From NCBI GenBank assembly GCA_946894095.1, contig OX335645.2, positions 11,369,001 to 11,433,000 on the forward strand: a DNA stretch of 64,000 bases, given 5' to 3'. Positions 24,545-36,162 of this stretch are shown in pieces. The DNA comes from Incurvaria masculella. Lineage: Eukaryota > Arthropoda > Insecta > Lepidoptera > Incurvariidae. Below the pieces are notes generated by a model. That model had not been told where the DNA came from. It made no database searches and worked only from the letters and a program-made list of their open reading frames with translations. How positions within the stretch are numbered: the stretch's first letter is position 1; the number at the start of each line of letters is the position of its first letter. A program made the translations under genes and the position numbers.

Positions 24545-24662
24545 CTTTCCTACATCCCAAGGGTAGGTAGGAAGAGAATGCCTTTTGGCATTAGGCCTGC
24601 CTTTTGTAAACTGTTTTATAATGGTGTACAATAAAGAATTTTATTATTATTATTATTATTAC
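24545..24662 (+). mobile_element. LINE 3' tail with (TTA)n
   Basis: TGCCTTTTGGCATTAGGCCT, AATAAAG and then seven TTA repeats. This resembles the 3' tail of the LINE at 3 kb. Confidence 0.7.
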
Positions 24663-27646
24663 TCTTTACAAATGTCAAAAAGTGTAATTGACAGTAGCAC
24701 ACACAGTGCTCTACCTCCAAAGCGTGATCCCTGTACGGTATTGCGTGACACAGCGCTAACTTCATACCGTTCACCGGAATGATAAAAAATTCGTAGGATA
24801 CTTGTATTTTTGTTTATCCGGAACTGCATTAGGTGGATAATAATAATATTAATAAATTTTACTATTTAAATTTATGAAAATCAAAGCAGAAAAAATCGAA
24901 AGAACAAATAGTTTTTCTTGTACAAAACTTTTTATACTGAAAAACCTGGCCAAGGAACACCTGGTTAACGTTTGGACCAAACCACCGCTAACAAAATACC
25001 TATCAACGATCCTTCTATAGAGCATAACTGCTGCTTACTTCTTACTGCTTAAATGCACACTTAACTATTTATCACACACTTTACGTTATCAACACCTTTC
25101 AACTTGCGATAGTCTGCAAGGACTTACACAAGGACTGATACCAGAGACAGCCACAGGCGATACAAGACCGTGACATTGTTGCTTTAAGATGTGGGGAGAG
25201 CTACAGAGGCCAGCGACAGCAACCAGATGGTTAATGTTAAGTGTTAGTGATGTAGTAGATTATGAACACACATGTTTGTTAACTAAAAATTACATGGAAG
25301 AAACTTGTACTATAATCCTGGAAGTAGGGTTTTTTCATGCAGAAAAAGGTGATGTGAATGTACTAGACTTCAAGCACAGAAAGCTTGCTTTATTTGTTAG
25401 GAACAGCTGATCTTTGGAAGGAAAAATCAAGCAAGTGACACCACCGGCTCGGAATCGTTTGCTGGGTGTAGTGGTTGGTCGCTTCCATTCAATTTTGTTG
25501 TTACATTGCATAGAATGTTCAACGGTATCAAATAACTTGTTTAAGGAAATGTTTTGCAGATTTTTGTTTTAATAAAGTAGATTTTCCTTTGCTATTTCGC
25601 ACAGAATAAAAAAAGTTTTGTGAGTGGGAAAATAATTTGCTTATTTAATTTACTAAAATTAGAATTTTTAAAATATAAGTTTATCCAATGACAACTATAT
25701 TGAAACATTGTAATCATATTTAGAAAGTAATTAAAAAAAAAGTTGAATAACTTCAATTGAAAGATGAACTTACGACAACACAATTTTACGTAGCCAGGCC
25801 GGAATAGGGGCTGAATGAGGACATGCCGGAGTGTGAATGCAACATTTTACGTGTGCTCGTTCGACTAGTAATAAGATCACACCGATGAATGCAAAACAGT
25901 AAGATGACGGTGCGTGGACTAAAGCGAGGAAATATTTTTTCATGCTCTCGGTTCCTACCGGCAAGCGACAATACAATATATAGTTCCTGATGATACTGAC
26001 AAGAAGGTCGCTCCGTGCCCGTTCCCACTGATCGTGCACATTTTAGCTATCTTGAGCGTATGTTTTTTCCTAGAAAAGTGCAGGTAAGTGAAAAAGGAAA
26101 ATAAATATCATTAATAGCATACAGTAATTATACCACCACACATCTTTCAACAGATAAATATGCTGCGAAATATGAGATAGAACAGTAAGAATGTGCATTC
26201 CTATCTCTAAAAAACGCCACATTACAGACTAGAGAAGGTAAAAAATAAATGTTGCTGTGCTCAAGGACTCGGTTCTTACAATTATGCAAACAAAATTCAC
26301 TATATTGACCTAAACGGGTATTTGCTTCGTTCACAAATTATGAAATAGAACTAAATTCACTATTTACACTCACACTTCTAACTCATGCTCTGAGATTACG
26401 TTGGCTGTCACCTCAGATCAATTCTCTTCTGTGGCTGTCACCTTGTCAATAATGCCACATTACTACAAAGTTTGCGTCAAAGTTTTAGTAAACATAGAGC
26501 ATCAACAATGGTATTCGATAGGTGGTTCCGACTTCGACGGTAACTTACCCATAAATATTATAATAAATAATAGACGAATATATAAGATTAATAGACACCT
26601 ACCCAGTAATTATCTCGAAATATGAAGAGATGTAGAGGTCGAGAGCAATAAAAATGTAGCAGCGGATGACGGCTGAACTAAAAAAACATGGCCGCCGCTC
26701 CTCCGCAGCCGGCCCAATAAAACTTCACACACTCAACACAACATGGTTCGATTTCTGCGGCAAGATCTGACGCTCTCTCACTTGATACCGTATAACACTG
26801 AAAATAATGGTTAGTATCACACACTGTAATCCTTAGTGACGTAACAACCTTCACGGCCGCGAAGCACGAAACGGTACAAGTACATCGGGAAGTAATTGCA
26901 CACTAAGTTGTTCGGAATCAGTACTCTTCCAGAGCATTTCTACTATTTAGTTTCACTGCACACACAAAACACTATACAGAGGGGTACTAATCGTCAATGT
27001 CCACAAAATTCAACGTTTTGTCATTACAAGAAAATACAATAATAAATTATCAAGCAAAACGTGACACGCAGTCAAGTGATGCCCGTTCCTTCATTCGACA
27101 ACTTGACGGCGAGCTTGCGCAGAGCGGCAACAGAGGGCGATACAGGCGCATGCGCGGTTGTTCGTGATTTGACAACAGGCGGCAGCACCTCAATAAATTA
27201 CAAAGCGCGCGAAATTTGAATGGATATTGGTCGTAGATCTTGCAAGTAGCAGGGGTTTGGTTGTCCGTACTCGTTGGTTTGAAGAACCATTATTTTTATT
27301 TCTCATAATATCCTATATTTTTAAACGATTTTATTCTGATACAAATGCGTGCTCGCAGTATATCATGAGGCAATATCATCTTATTCTTCATCAACAACAC
27401 GATTACGATAAACAGAGTGAAGAATACGTTTTTAGGGTTTTCATGCTTTGTTCCTATGTACTTTATTTAAAATGAGTTTTTGATGAAACATTTTTTTGTC
27501 TTAGAATAAATAAGGGGAATGTGCGAAGGTAACATGCTGTAACAGATTGTTTTTTTGTTCAAATAATCCTATCCTGTACACGAAAAGAAACTTATTTGTC
27601 AACGAGTACAAACTGAGAAATCTGCTCTGTTTTCTCAGGAAAGAAA
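24663..27646. other. No gene seen; possible regulatory GC patches
   Basis: Mostly AT-rich. CG-rich patches at 26690-26720 (CATGGCCGCCGCTCCTCCGC) and 27110-27180 might mark a promoter, but no exon follows. Confidence 0.45.
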
Positions 27647-27689
27647 CGTGCAATTAGCAGTGGCTATTATAGCCACTGCTAATTGCACG
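27647..27689. repeat. Perfect 20-bp-arm palindrome
   Basis: Arms CGTGCAATTAGCAGTGGCTA and complement around TTA. It lies 17 bp from a GTGCGAGTC-family repeat and could form a cruciform or RNA hairpin. Confidence 0.95.
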
Positions 27690-27705
27690 CAATATATATA
27701 TTAGG

Positions 27706-27915
27706 GTTCCGTACCCAAAGGGTGCCAACGGAACCCTATTACTAAGCCTCTGCTGTCTGTCCGTCCGTCTGTCACAGGGCTGTATCTCATGAACCGCAAT
27801 AGGTAGGCAGCTAAAATGTTTAGAGTGTGTATTTATTTTGCCGCTATAACAACAAATAGGCGAAATTAAAAATAATTAAATGAAAGGATTGGAAGTAAAA
27901 TGGAGGGTGTTTTGT
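27706..27915 (-). mobile_element. GTGCGAGTC-family repeat, truncated
   Basis: GGGTTCCGTACCCAAAGGGT, CTGTCTGTCCGTCCGTCTGT, TCTCATGAACCGCAATAGG and GTATTTATTTTGCCGCTATA; ends in the GTATGGGGCC block. Confidence 0.83.
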
Positions 27916-29751
27916 ATGGGGCCATTGATGTCTATCCATAGTACAGAATTAGGTAGACTAAGTTATCTTAAGAAATCATTGAGCACAATGGGAGAGGCAC
28001 CAAAGGATCAACGAGGCAAGGGCAGCGGAAGATTTCGCAGATATCGCTCGCACCGAGCACTTAGAAGTTTCAAGACCCAGTCCAGGCACTATGCCCCAAA
28101 AAACAGCAGAAGGCAGTATTTGCCCGAAGTCATACGATAAAAATGCTTGGTTCCGAAATAAACACGAAAGCATTCATTTATCATATGAAAATACAGCATT
28201 ATTTTCCATACTAAACTCAATATCTAATTAGGATACCCCTCTTGTGGAAACCTCGCAGCCACTACGAACCTCGGGTTAAAATAGCTGCTAAAACAGATTA
28301 TTTGACAAACCTGTGAGTCGAAAACCGGAACTGGAATATAAAATACACAAAAATATCTGAGACATTCTACGGCATGAAGCGCCTCACGCGTATGTAAAGA
28401 AGCAAAGGACAGCTTCTTGAAGACATTACCTACCAGAAGAATGTTACATTGCCTAATACATCCATCTAATGATGTTAGTTACAAACGTCATATAACACGT
28501 GCAAGAAATAGCTAGATCCCAGTAGATGTTTTCTTCCCTGTATTGTAGGACAAGTTATGTTTTTTTCATAAAATTACATTGACAAAGCATATTTTTTTAA
28601 GTATGAAAATTTTTTGTGGTTTTTTTGCATGTTTAATTTCAAAATTAGGGTGTTTTCTCTATGGTAAAAAAAATATATGTCAATACAATTTGAAGTTGTT
28701 TACTGTCTCAATGGCTGTCAAATGACTAAACTTACTCTTTCCTTCGCTTCAAGTTGATTAAAAACAAATATTTAAAAAAACCGAGTATTTAAAGTTTCAA
28801 GTTTTTTACTGGAAAAATCCATAAAACTTGAAACAAAACAAACGTTATTTAGCGTAGAAATCACTTCACTTTGTACCGTAATGCCTGACGGCTTAGGAGA
28901 TAGGTAAAGTGCAGGGGTGCGGAAGTTGGTCGCACTCAACGCCACATCCTGACCAACAGGAAATCACCAGGCGGCTCGTACATACATGTGTAAAATTCGA
29001 AGAATCGGTATGCTGTTTTGGCAAGATTTTGAAAAGATCAAACGAACGATTTCGGAATTCTTAGAAAAATGCTTGCCGTGCACTCAAGGCATCCGAAATT
29101 GTTGTGCATTTCGTCGTAGACATAATGACCACGATTAGGTGTGACGCGTGGGCAGCACTTCAAACGTGCCCCGCCGACGACGACGAAAAATTAAAATACG
29201 GCTGACTCGCAAAGGTTCCGTAAAGCTATGGTAAAGCCGCTCTGTGCAATTAAGTGCAACCATCCAATGGGTAAAACTTTAATAATCTTTTTGTCAGTGT
29301 ACCCGTTCTCTTATTATTATTATTTTTAAATTTTAAGATTAATATTTCTTAATTTAGTGTTTGTACATTATAATAGTAACGAAATAATGCATTTATCTGT
29401 TTACTTGCCATTGCATATTGAAATAAATTATTTTTTATGGTCAAAAAGGTTAAACATGGTTAAACTTAAAAAAAGTGTGCCGCACTTACAAACTGACCTT
29501 TTTGCAACATATACCAACATTTACGTTGCAACCTCACACATGTAATAATGAATAAATCACCTCAAAGAAGGATTAATTCAGTTTCTGGATCTGGACGGAC
29601 AGATGTTTTCGGCATATTAGACTTCCTGATTTTACTAACGAGACCCTAATAATAATTTGTTCCGAAAGCCAAAACAGGAGCAGGTTACATATTTTCATGT
29701 CGTTACACTCTAAAGGAGAAATAAATCCAAAATCCCTTTTACGTCGAGAGT
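27916..29751. other. No gene seen
   Basis: A basic plus frame to 28140 (APKDQRGKGSGRFRRYRSHR) is unrecognised. The rest is AT-rich. Confidence 0.5.
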
Positions 29752-30165
29752 GGTCAGTCTGAGTTCTCACCTAAATTGGCGTTTAAGGAACTTCGAAGTT
29801 ACGTAAAAACGTCAAACACCATACAAATGTTTAATACTTATTCTGTGGTTTTACTTCTTCAAGCTGTAAAAGTCAAACTCGGACTTCCGATTTGTATGAA
29901 AACGCGGAGTTGGCGTTCAGAGGTCCTTGTACCGGTTGTCACCTAAATTGGCGTTTACGCCAAACCGATCGGTTGGTGTTTTCAAATGTATGGAGAAATT
30001 GAAGAGCGCGCGCAGTGGGCGTTAAGCGAACTAACATTTGCGAGTCAGAGTTTGATTTGACAGCTTGCTCAACGTCTCGCCAAAATACGTTGACGTTGCC
30101 GTTTACGCTGACTTCCAGTAAAAACGTATATAAAGTTTGACGTAACTTCGAAGTTCCGTAAAGAC
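29752..30165. mobile_element. Rearranged copy of the 60218 inverted-repeat family
   Basis: Shares GGTCAGTCTGAGTTCTCACC, TGTATGGAGAAATTGAAGAG and CGCGCGCAGTGGGCGTTAA. An inner part is inverted, as if two copies recombined or one nested in another. Confidence 0.75.
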
Positions 30166-30720
30166 CTATTTAAGTGATCACTCAATTGAAAATTGAGTAT
30201 TGTAGTTATCAAAATAGTCTTCTTTAGTTAATGACAAAAAATATATAGAATGATCATTTTTGCGAGTCCCACGCAGTTTATTTTATGTAAATATACTAGT
30301 ATATAATAACTGATATGCTAAAACTTAACTGAGAGTCGCAAAATAATTCGATAGTTATACTTGCACAATCTATGAATGCATAGAACTAAATTAATATTTT
30401 CACAATTAACGATAATCGGCGTAAGGGCTTGCAATCATGACACAACCTATACTTTAGCCATCTATGGCAGATCACATAAAAATACACCAGATTTGGGAAA
30501 ACGCATTGCGCAGTTCAAAATTATCGGTCACCTTGGAATTTGTATTTCAGTTTGAAAGATAGTGCACGATCCAGAACATAAACTAGAAATTAAGTATCCA
30601 TGCAATTAAAAATTAAATACCAATTCAAATTGAGATTGACAAGGTAAGTGCGAATAATGAAACGCGCCGGTGCATCCAGCGGGCGTCATAAAGTGCGTGA
30701 GACTAAGAATAATGACTTAA

Positions 30721-31264
30721 GGTGGCCCATCCCGCTCATCTCACCATACAAAAGGGGAAAGAAGATCACGCCCATATTTCTTGTCAGAGATCCAAAATTT
30801 TGCTCAAAATAGCTTTATTTGATCGAACTAGATGTCTGATGACCATTGGCATTTTAAAATTGTGTTTGGTTTCTAAGTTATAACGTCAGAAAGTTAGAAT
30901 TTTTCGCGCGTTTTATACAATAAATTTGGAGGTAGATTACGCAATGATAAAAAGTAAGAACATTGTAAAAAGATTAGTCATCAGACATAGCTTATTTAAT
31001 CAAGATTTATGATCTATTTGGTTTTTGTTAGATTTTTGACTACAGCGGTCGTAGTTTACTTTTAGCTATAAGTCGTTTTGAAATTAAAATTTTCGTAAAT
31101 TTTACCAAATCATACACTATGCACATTGTCTTTTTTGTGGACATGTTGCATCTTCCTCATCACGGAGCCTGTCTTATTCTTTGAAACAGAGAAGGTCCCA
31201 GAGCGCAACAGCACGGTTTTGTACCGTGCCCGCGAATGAGTTAGGCTCGCCGGGTTGGGCCACC
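30721..31264 (+). mobile_element. TTAA-flanked inverted-repeat element, copy 1 of 3
   Basis: 544 bp, starts GGTGGCCCATCCCGCTCATC after TTAA and ends GGGTTGGGCCACC before TCAA, which it shares with the next copy. Confidence 0.92.
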
Positions 31265-31268
31265 TCAA

Positions 31269-31810
31269 GGTGGCCCATCCCGCTCATCTCCCCAAACAAA
31301 AGAGGAAAGAAGATCACGCCCATATTTCTTGTCAGAGATCCAAAATTTTGCTCAAAATAGCTTTATTTGATCGAACTAGATGTCTGATGACCATTGGCAT
31401 TGTAAAATTGTGTTTGGTTTCTAAGTTATAAGGTCCGAAAGTTCGAATTTTTCGCACGTTTTATACAATAACTTTGGAGGTGGATTACGCAATGATAAAG
31501 TAAGAACATCGTAAAAAGATTAGTCATCAGACATAGCTTATTTAATCAAGATTTATGATCTATTTGGTTTTTGTTGGATTTTTGACTGCAGCGGTCGTGG
31601 TTTACTTTTAGCTATAAGTCGTTTTGAAATTAAAATTTTCGTTAATCTTACCAAATCATACACTATGCACATTGTCTTTTTTGTGGACATGTTGCATCTT
31701 CCTCATCACGGAGCCTGTCTTATTCTTTGAAACAGAGAAGGTCCCAGAGCGCAACAGCACGGTTTTATACCGAGCCCGCGAATTATTTAGGCCCGCCGGG
31801 TTGGGCCACC
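31269..31810 (+). mobile_element. TTAA-flanked inverted-repeat element, copy 2 of 3
   Basis: 542 bp, same ends; followed by TTAA at 31811-31814. Confidence 0.92.
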
Positions 31811-31861
31811 TTAAACATTAAACTTATTTAACCTACGCACACACGCACGTTACATTCTTAA

Positions 31862-32396
31862 GGGCCATCCCGCTCAACTCCCCATACAAACGGGGAAAGA
31901 AGATCACGCCCATATTTCTTGTGAGAGATCCCAAATTTTGCTCAAAATAACTTTATTTGATCGAACTAGATGTCTGATGACCGTTGTCATTGCAAAATTG
32001 TGTTTGGTTTCTAAGTTATAAGGTCCGAAAGTTCGAATTTTTCCCGCGTTTTATACAATAACTTTGGAGGTAGATTACGCAACGATAAAGTAAGAACATC
32101 TTGAAAAGATTAGGCATCAGACATAGAATTTTTAATCAAGATTTATAATCTATTTGGTTTTTGTTAGATTTTTGACTACAGCGGTTGTGGTTTACTTTTA
32201 GCTATAAGTCGTTTTGTAATTAAAATTTTCGTAAATCTTATTAAATCATATACTATGCACATTGTCTTTTTTGTAGACATGTTGCATCTTCCTCATCACG
32301 AAGCCTGTCTATTTCTTTGAAACAGAGAAGGTCCCAGAGCGCAACAGCACGGTTTTATACCATGCTCGCGAATGAGTCCCGCTGGGTTGGGCCACC
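31862..32396 (+). mobile_element. TTAA-flanked inverted-repeat element, copy 3 of 3
   Basis: 535 bp, left end shortened to GGGCCATCCCGCTC after TTAA (31858-31861), right end complete with TTAA 32397-32400. Separated from copy 2 by about 50 bp. Confidence 0.9.
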
Positions 32397-32442
32397 TTAA
32401 GGCGCGAGCATCACTGAAAAGAGCATCCTTAAAGGGAAAACT

Positions 32443-32580
32443 TTAAGAGCATCCTCATACCTAAACATTTTGGACCGATTTTTGCGATTAAAACGAGATA
32501 GCCAGAGCGCTTAGTTAGAGCAGCTCGAAATAATTCTTTCTATATGTGACCAACCCGCATAACGCGTGAAACCGGTTTTT
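32443..32580 (+). repeat. Interspersed repeat, pair with 18430-18592
   Basis: TAAGAGCATCCTCATACC, AAACGAGATAGCCAGAGC, CGCATAACGCGTGAAACCGG. Confidence 0.75.
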
Positions 32581-32940
32581 TTATTGTTTCATTAAAGAAA
32601 TTGGGAAAAGTTTAACATATTCTTCGCTGAATGGGTAGGTAATGATAAGATCTTTGAAATGGTATTAAAATAAATATGAGTTAATATCAATATAAGCCGC
32701 AAACTTGAAAATAATATATTTGAGACCTATATTCAATTCAGTTCAAATATTTTTTCCATGCATAAAATATCAATTTCTGTAACATTTTTATTTCTGTTTT
32801 GGTAGAACGTTAGTTGGAATTATAGATGTTTTTTTTTTCATGTTCTCATTCCATAGAGATCAGGAACTTAACGCAATCAAACCATTCGCATTGGCTAGTA
32901 TAACCATCTTAAAGTATTTTTTCAAGTAACTGCACATGAA

Positions 32941-33252
32941 TGCCTAATACCACACCTACCGTCATAATATTAGCCCAACACACCGCATTCCCGAAGAAAT
33001 GAGGTGCCGTGCCAGGACCTACCGTTCATGAGCACAGCTACATTGAACTGAAATGAAAACACGGACAATTTGCCATTGCCGTTTCAACAATCTTTTCATC
33101 CAATGAGATGGTACCTTCCCGGCCGGGCTTAACCCTAGCACCTAGTAGGGGAAGGGTACCTACAGTTCGCATTCGTGACGAAATGCAATTATCAACTCAG
33201 AAAGAGAACCCAGCCCTCTGAAATGCGAGGCAAGTTAGCTACGAGCCGCTCT
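32941..33252 (-). mobile_element. tRNA-SINE, head degenerate
   Basis: TAATACCACACCTACCGTCA, GGTGCCGTGCCAGGACCTAC, GGGCTTAACCCTAGCACC, GCGAGGCAAGTTAGCTACGA. Confidence 0.82.
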
Positions 33253-33594
33253 ATGTTTAATAGTTTTGAGGTGAACACCGATGTATCGACGAATATCTAG
33301 GAAACCTACAGGTCGTCTACATGAATGCTAATAAAACTAAATTCAAAAGAAAGAAGAATGAAACCAAGGTTGGTCTTGTTTGTTTTTGACCGGCGGACCC
33401 CTTCTTGTGTCCGAATCTATGAGGCGGGCTGTGGCTGTGGAGCGGGCGTGTCTGGAGCTGCGAGGAGCCCGCTGTTATAAAAAAAACCAAAAAGCTTTCC
33501 TTTCTGTTTACTTCATATATATTTTTATTGGATATCCTGTGGACAACTTGTGGTATTTGAATGGCACGAAAAATCTGCTTCCCAAATAAGATCG

Positions 33595-33800
33595 ATTTGC
33601 GTTTACTCTATGGTTTACTCACTAAATACCTGGCATCGCCAGGATATAGAACTGTCTACCCGCAGGTGTTTTTCTTCAAACCTAATAACCTGGGATTCTT
33701 CAAACGTAATTTAACAAGCTTGATAGGTCAGCGATAGTCCGCAAATCCGCTGGTATGGTGCCTCGCTGAGCGTGGATTCGTGAGGTAAGATGGATTTGCC
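33595..33800 (+). mobile_element. LINE-like 3' fragment (pair with 53140-53340)
   Basis: Shares with 53140-53340 the stretch TTCAAACG-AATTTAA, then CGTGGTTTCGTGAGG-like sequence, GGATTTG and TTTTCTGAG. Its reading frame is broken. LINE origin is inferred from a weak W-x-LP-like end in the 53-kb copy. Confidence 0.5.
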
Positions 33801-33918
33801 TTTTCTGAGTACCTTTGATCTATGAGCATAGCCATCCATATTTTTTTTTTATTTAAAAAACTGATTAAATCTGTGCACCTATTACATAATTCCATATTAC
33901 TACACTATAATCTGAAAT

Positions 33919-33931
33919 AGAAGCAAGAATG
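33919..33931 (+). repeat. 13-bp direct repeat, left of array
   Basis: AGAAGCAAGAATG, identical to 36163-36175. The two copies exactly bound the 426-bp unit array and look like a target-site duplication. Confidence 0.8.
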
Positions 33932-34023
33932 AATGGGACATGTATGTATGTATAATCGACCGTGAAGCAAGGACACATTAATTGAAGAAAGAGCCCAGTA
34001 AAAAGAACTACTTTACGAATATA

Positions 34024-34096
34024 CTGCAAGGCTGGACCCGAACCAGCAAAACATACCATTCGCGGGTATTGCGTCTACCAATTTCGCCACGTGCTG
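34024..34096 (-). ncRNA. tRNA-like module, minus copy 1
   Basis: 73 nt, same fold as the plus copies, but the 5' acceptor strand reads CAGCACG, which breaks one more pair. Confidence 0.45.
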
Positions 34097-34449
34097 TATA
34101 CCCATAATTTGGAATTCTCCTACAGTCCCTCTTCCCGCAATGAATGCCTCCTACTAACACAGTGTTTAAGATTATACCTACATACATTGATTTAACGCTT
34201 CATCTGCGTTGCGGACATTGACTGCAAAGATTGAACAATCAAACATATTGCCGTCATCACCAAAATCGTATTTGGCATCAGACGCTAGAGCCAGTCCTAG
34301 GTTGACTTAAGTAAATATACTTTTTCGTACTAAGCAGGTACGTCGCTTATTCCAAGGAATGGGACATGTATGTATGTATAATCGACCGTGAAGCAAGGAC
34401 ACATTAATTGAAGAAAGAGCCCAGTAAAAAGAACTACTTTACGAATATA

Positions 34450-34522
34450 CTGCAAGGCTGGACCCGAACCAGCAAAACATACCATTCGCGGGTATTGCGT
34501 CTACCAATTTCGCCACCTGCTG
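34450..34522 (-). ncRNA. tRNA-like module, minus copy 2
   Basis: 73-nt cloverleaf identical to the plus-strand copies; it is 150 bases from its inverted partner at 34673. Confidence 0.5.
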
Positions 34523-34672
34523 TATACCCATAATTTGGAATTCTCCTACAGTCCCTCTTCCCGCAATGAATGCCTCCTACTAACACAGTGTTTAAGATTA
34601 TACCTACATACATTGATTTAACGCTTCATCTGCGTTGCGGACATTGTCGGAGAATTCCAAATTATGGGTATA

Positions 34673-34745
34673 CAGCAGGTGGCGAAATTGGTAGACGCAA
34701 TACCCGCGAATGGTATGTTTTGCTGGTTCGGGTCCAGCCTTGCAG
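34673..34745 (+). ncRNA. tRNA-like module, plus copy 1
   Basis: Folds by hand as acceptor 7 (CAGCAGG/CTTGCAG, one mismatch, one G-U), D arm GCG/CGC with loop AAATTGGTAGA, anticodon arm ATACC/GGTAT with loop CGCGAAT, 5-nt variable loop, T arm GCTGG/CCAGC with loop TTCGGGT. A box TGGCGAAATTGG and B box GGTTCGGGTCC fit RNA polymerase III promoters. U33 is replaced by G, so normal decoding is unlikely. The acceptor stem can extend four more pairs outward (TATA/TATA). The D arm resembles bacterial or plastid tRNA-Leu. Confidence 0.55.
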
Positions 34746-35098
34746 TATATTCGTAAAGTAGTTCTTTTTACTGGGCTCTTTCTTCAATTAATGTGTCCTT
34801 GCTTCACGGTCGATTATACATACATACATGTCCCATTCCTTGGAATAAGCGACGTACCTGCTTAGTACGAAAAAGTATATTTACTTAAGTCAACCTAGGA
34901 CTGGCTCTAGCGTCTGATGCCAAATACGATTTTGGTGATGACGGCAATATGTTTGATTGTTCAATCTTTGCAGTCAATGTCCGCAACGCAGATGAAGCGT
35001 TAAATCAATGTATGTAGGTATAATCTTAAACACTGTGTTAGTAGGAGGCATTCATTGCGGGAAGAGGGACTGTAGGAGAATTCCAAATTATGGGTATA

Positions 35099-35171
35099 CA
35101 GCAGGTGGCGAAATTGGTAGACGCAATACCCGCGAATGGTATGTTTTGCTGGTTCGGGTCCAGCCTTGCAG
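35099..35171 (+). ncRNA. tRNA-like module, plus copy 2
   Basis: Identical 73-nt cloverleaf, 426 bp after copy 1. Confidence 0.55.
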
Positions 35172-35524
35172 TATATTCGTAAAGTAGTTCTTTTTACTGG
35201 GCTCTTTCTTCAATTAATGTGTCCTTGCTTCACGGTCGATTATACATACATACATGTCCCATTCCTTGGAATAAGCGACGTACCTGCTTAGTACGAAAAA
35301 GTATATTTACTTAAGTCAACCTAGGGCTGGCTCTAGCGTCTGATGCCAAATACGATTTTGGTGATGACGGCAATATGTTTGATTGTTCAATCTTTGCAGT
35401 CAATGTCCGCAACGCAGATGAAGCGTTAAATCAATGTATGTAGGTATAATCTTAAACACTGTGTTAGTAGGAGGCATTCATTGCGGGAAGAGGGACTGTA
35501 GGAGAATTCCAAATTATGGGTATA

Positions 35525-35597
35525 CAGCAGGTGGCGAAATTGGTAGACGCAATACCCGCGAATGGTATGTTTTGCTGGTTCGGGTCCAGCCTTGCAG
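35525..35597 (+). ncRNA. tRNA-like module, plus copy 3
   Basis: Identical 73-nt cloverleaf, 426 bp after copy 2. Confidence 0.55.
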
Positions 35598-35950
35598 TAT
35601 ATTCGTAAAGTAGTTCTTTTTACTGGGCTCTTTCTTCAATTAATGTGTCCTTGCTTCACGGTCGATTATACATACATACATGTCCCATTCCTTGGAATAA
35701 GCGACGTACCTGCTTAGTACGAAAAAGTATATTTACTTAAGTCAACCTAGGACTGGCTCTAGCGTCTGATGCCAAATACGATTTTGGTGATGACGGCAAT
35801 ATGTTTGATTGTTCAATCTTTGCAGTCAATGTCCGCAACGCAGATGAAGCGTTAAATCAATGTATGTAGGTATAATCTTAAACACTGTGTTAGTAGGAGG
35901 CATTCATTGCGGGAAGAGGGACTGTAGGAGAATTCCAAATTATGGGTATA

Positions 35951-36023
35951 CAGCAGGTGGCGAAATTGGTAGACGCAATACCCGCGAATGGTATGTTTTG
36001 CTGGTTCGGGTCCAGCCTTGCAG
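35951..36023 (+). ncRNA. tRNA-like module, plus copy 4
   Basis: Identical 73-nt cloverleaf, 426 bp after copy 3; the array stops about 140 bp downstream. Confidence 0.55.
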
Positions 36024-36162
36024 TATATTCGTAAAGTAGTTCTTTTTACTGGGCTCTTTCTTCAATTAATGTGTCCTTGCTTCACGGTCGATTATACATA
36101 CATACATGTCCCATTCCTTGGAATAAGCGACGTACCTGCTTAGTACGAAAAAGTATATTTAC

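Larger units (their letters stand above)
33932..36162. repeat. Head-to-head array of 426-bp tRNA-like units
   Basis: Two units on the minus strand (33932-34646) and about three and a half on the plus strand (34649-36162) have an exact period of 426 bp (landmarks at 34675, 35101, 35527, 35953 and, inverted, 33935 and 34361). They are almost identical; I saw only isolated base differences (a C/G near 34091, an A/G near 35326). The orientation switch lies at 34646-34649 with about 2 extra bases. Each unit carries one tRNA-like cloverleaf. A diverged copy exists at 44241-44925. I do not recognise the family; no long open frame fits it. Confidence 0.9.

Noticed and set aside
34673..34745. Functional tRNA gene
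   Set aside because: U33 is G, one acceptor mismatch, no run of T soon after the 3' end; kept as tRNA-like only.
33932..36162. CRISPR-like or hammerhead-retrozyme array
   Set aside because: Units are 426 bp with no short repeat-spacer pattern; the hammerhead core (CTGATGA with a matching GAAA) is absent, only CTGATGCC occurs.
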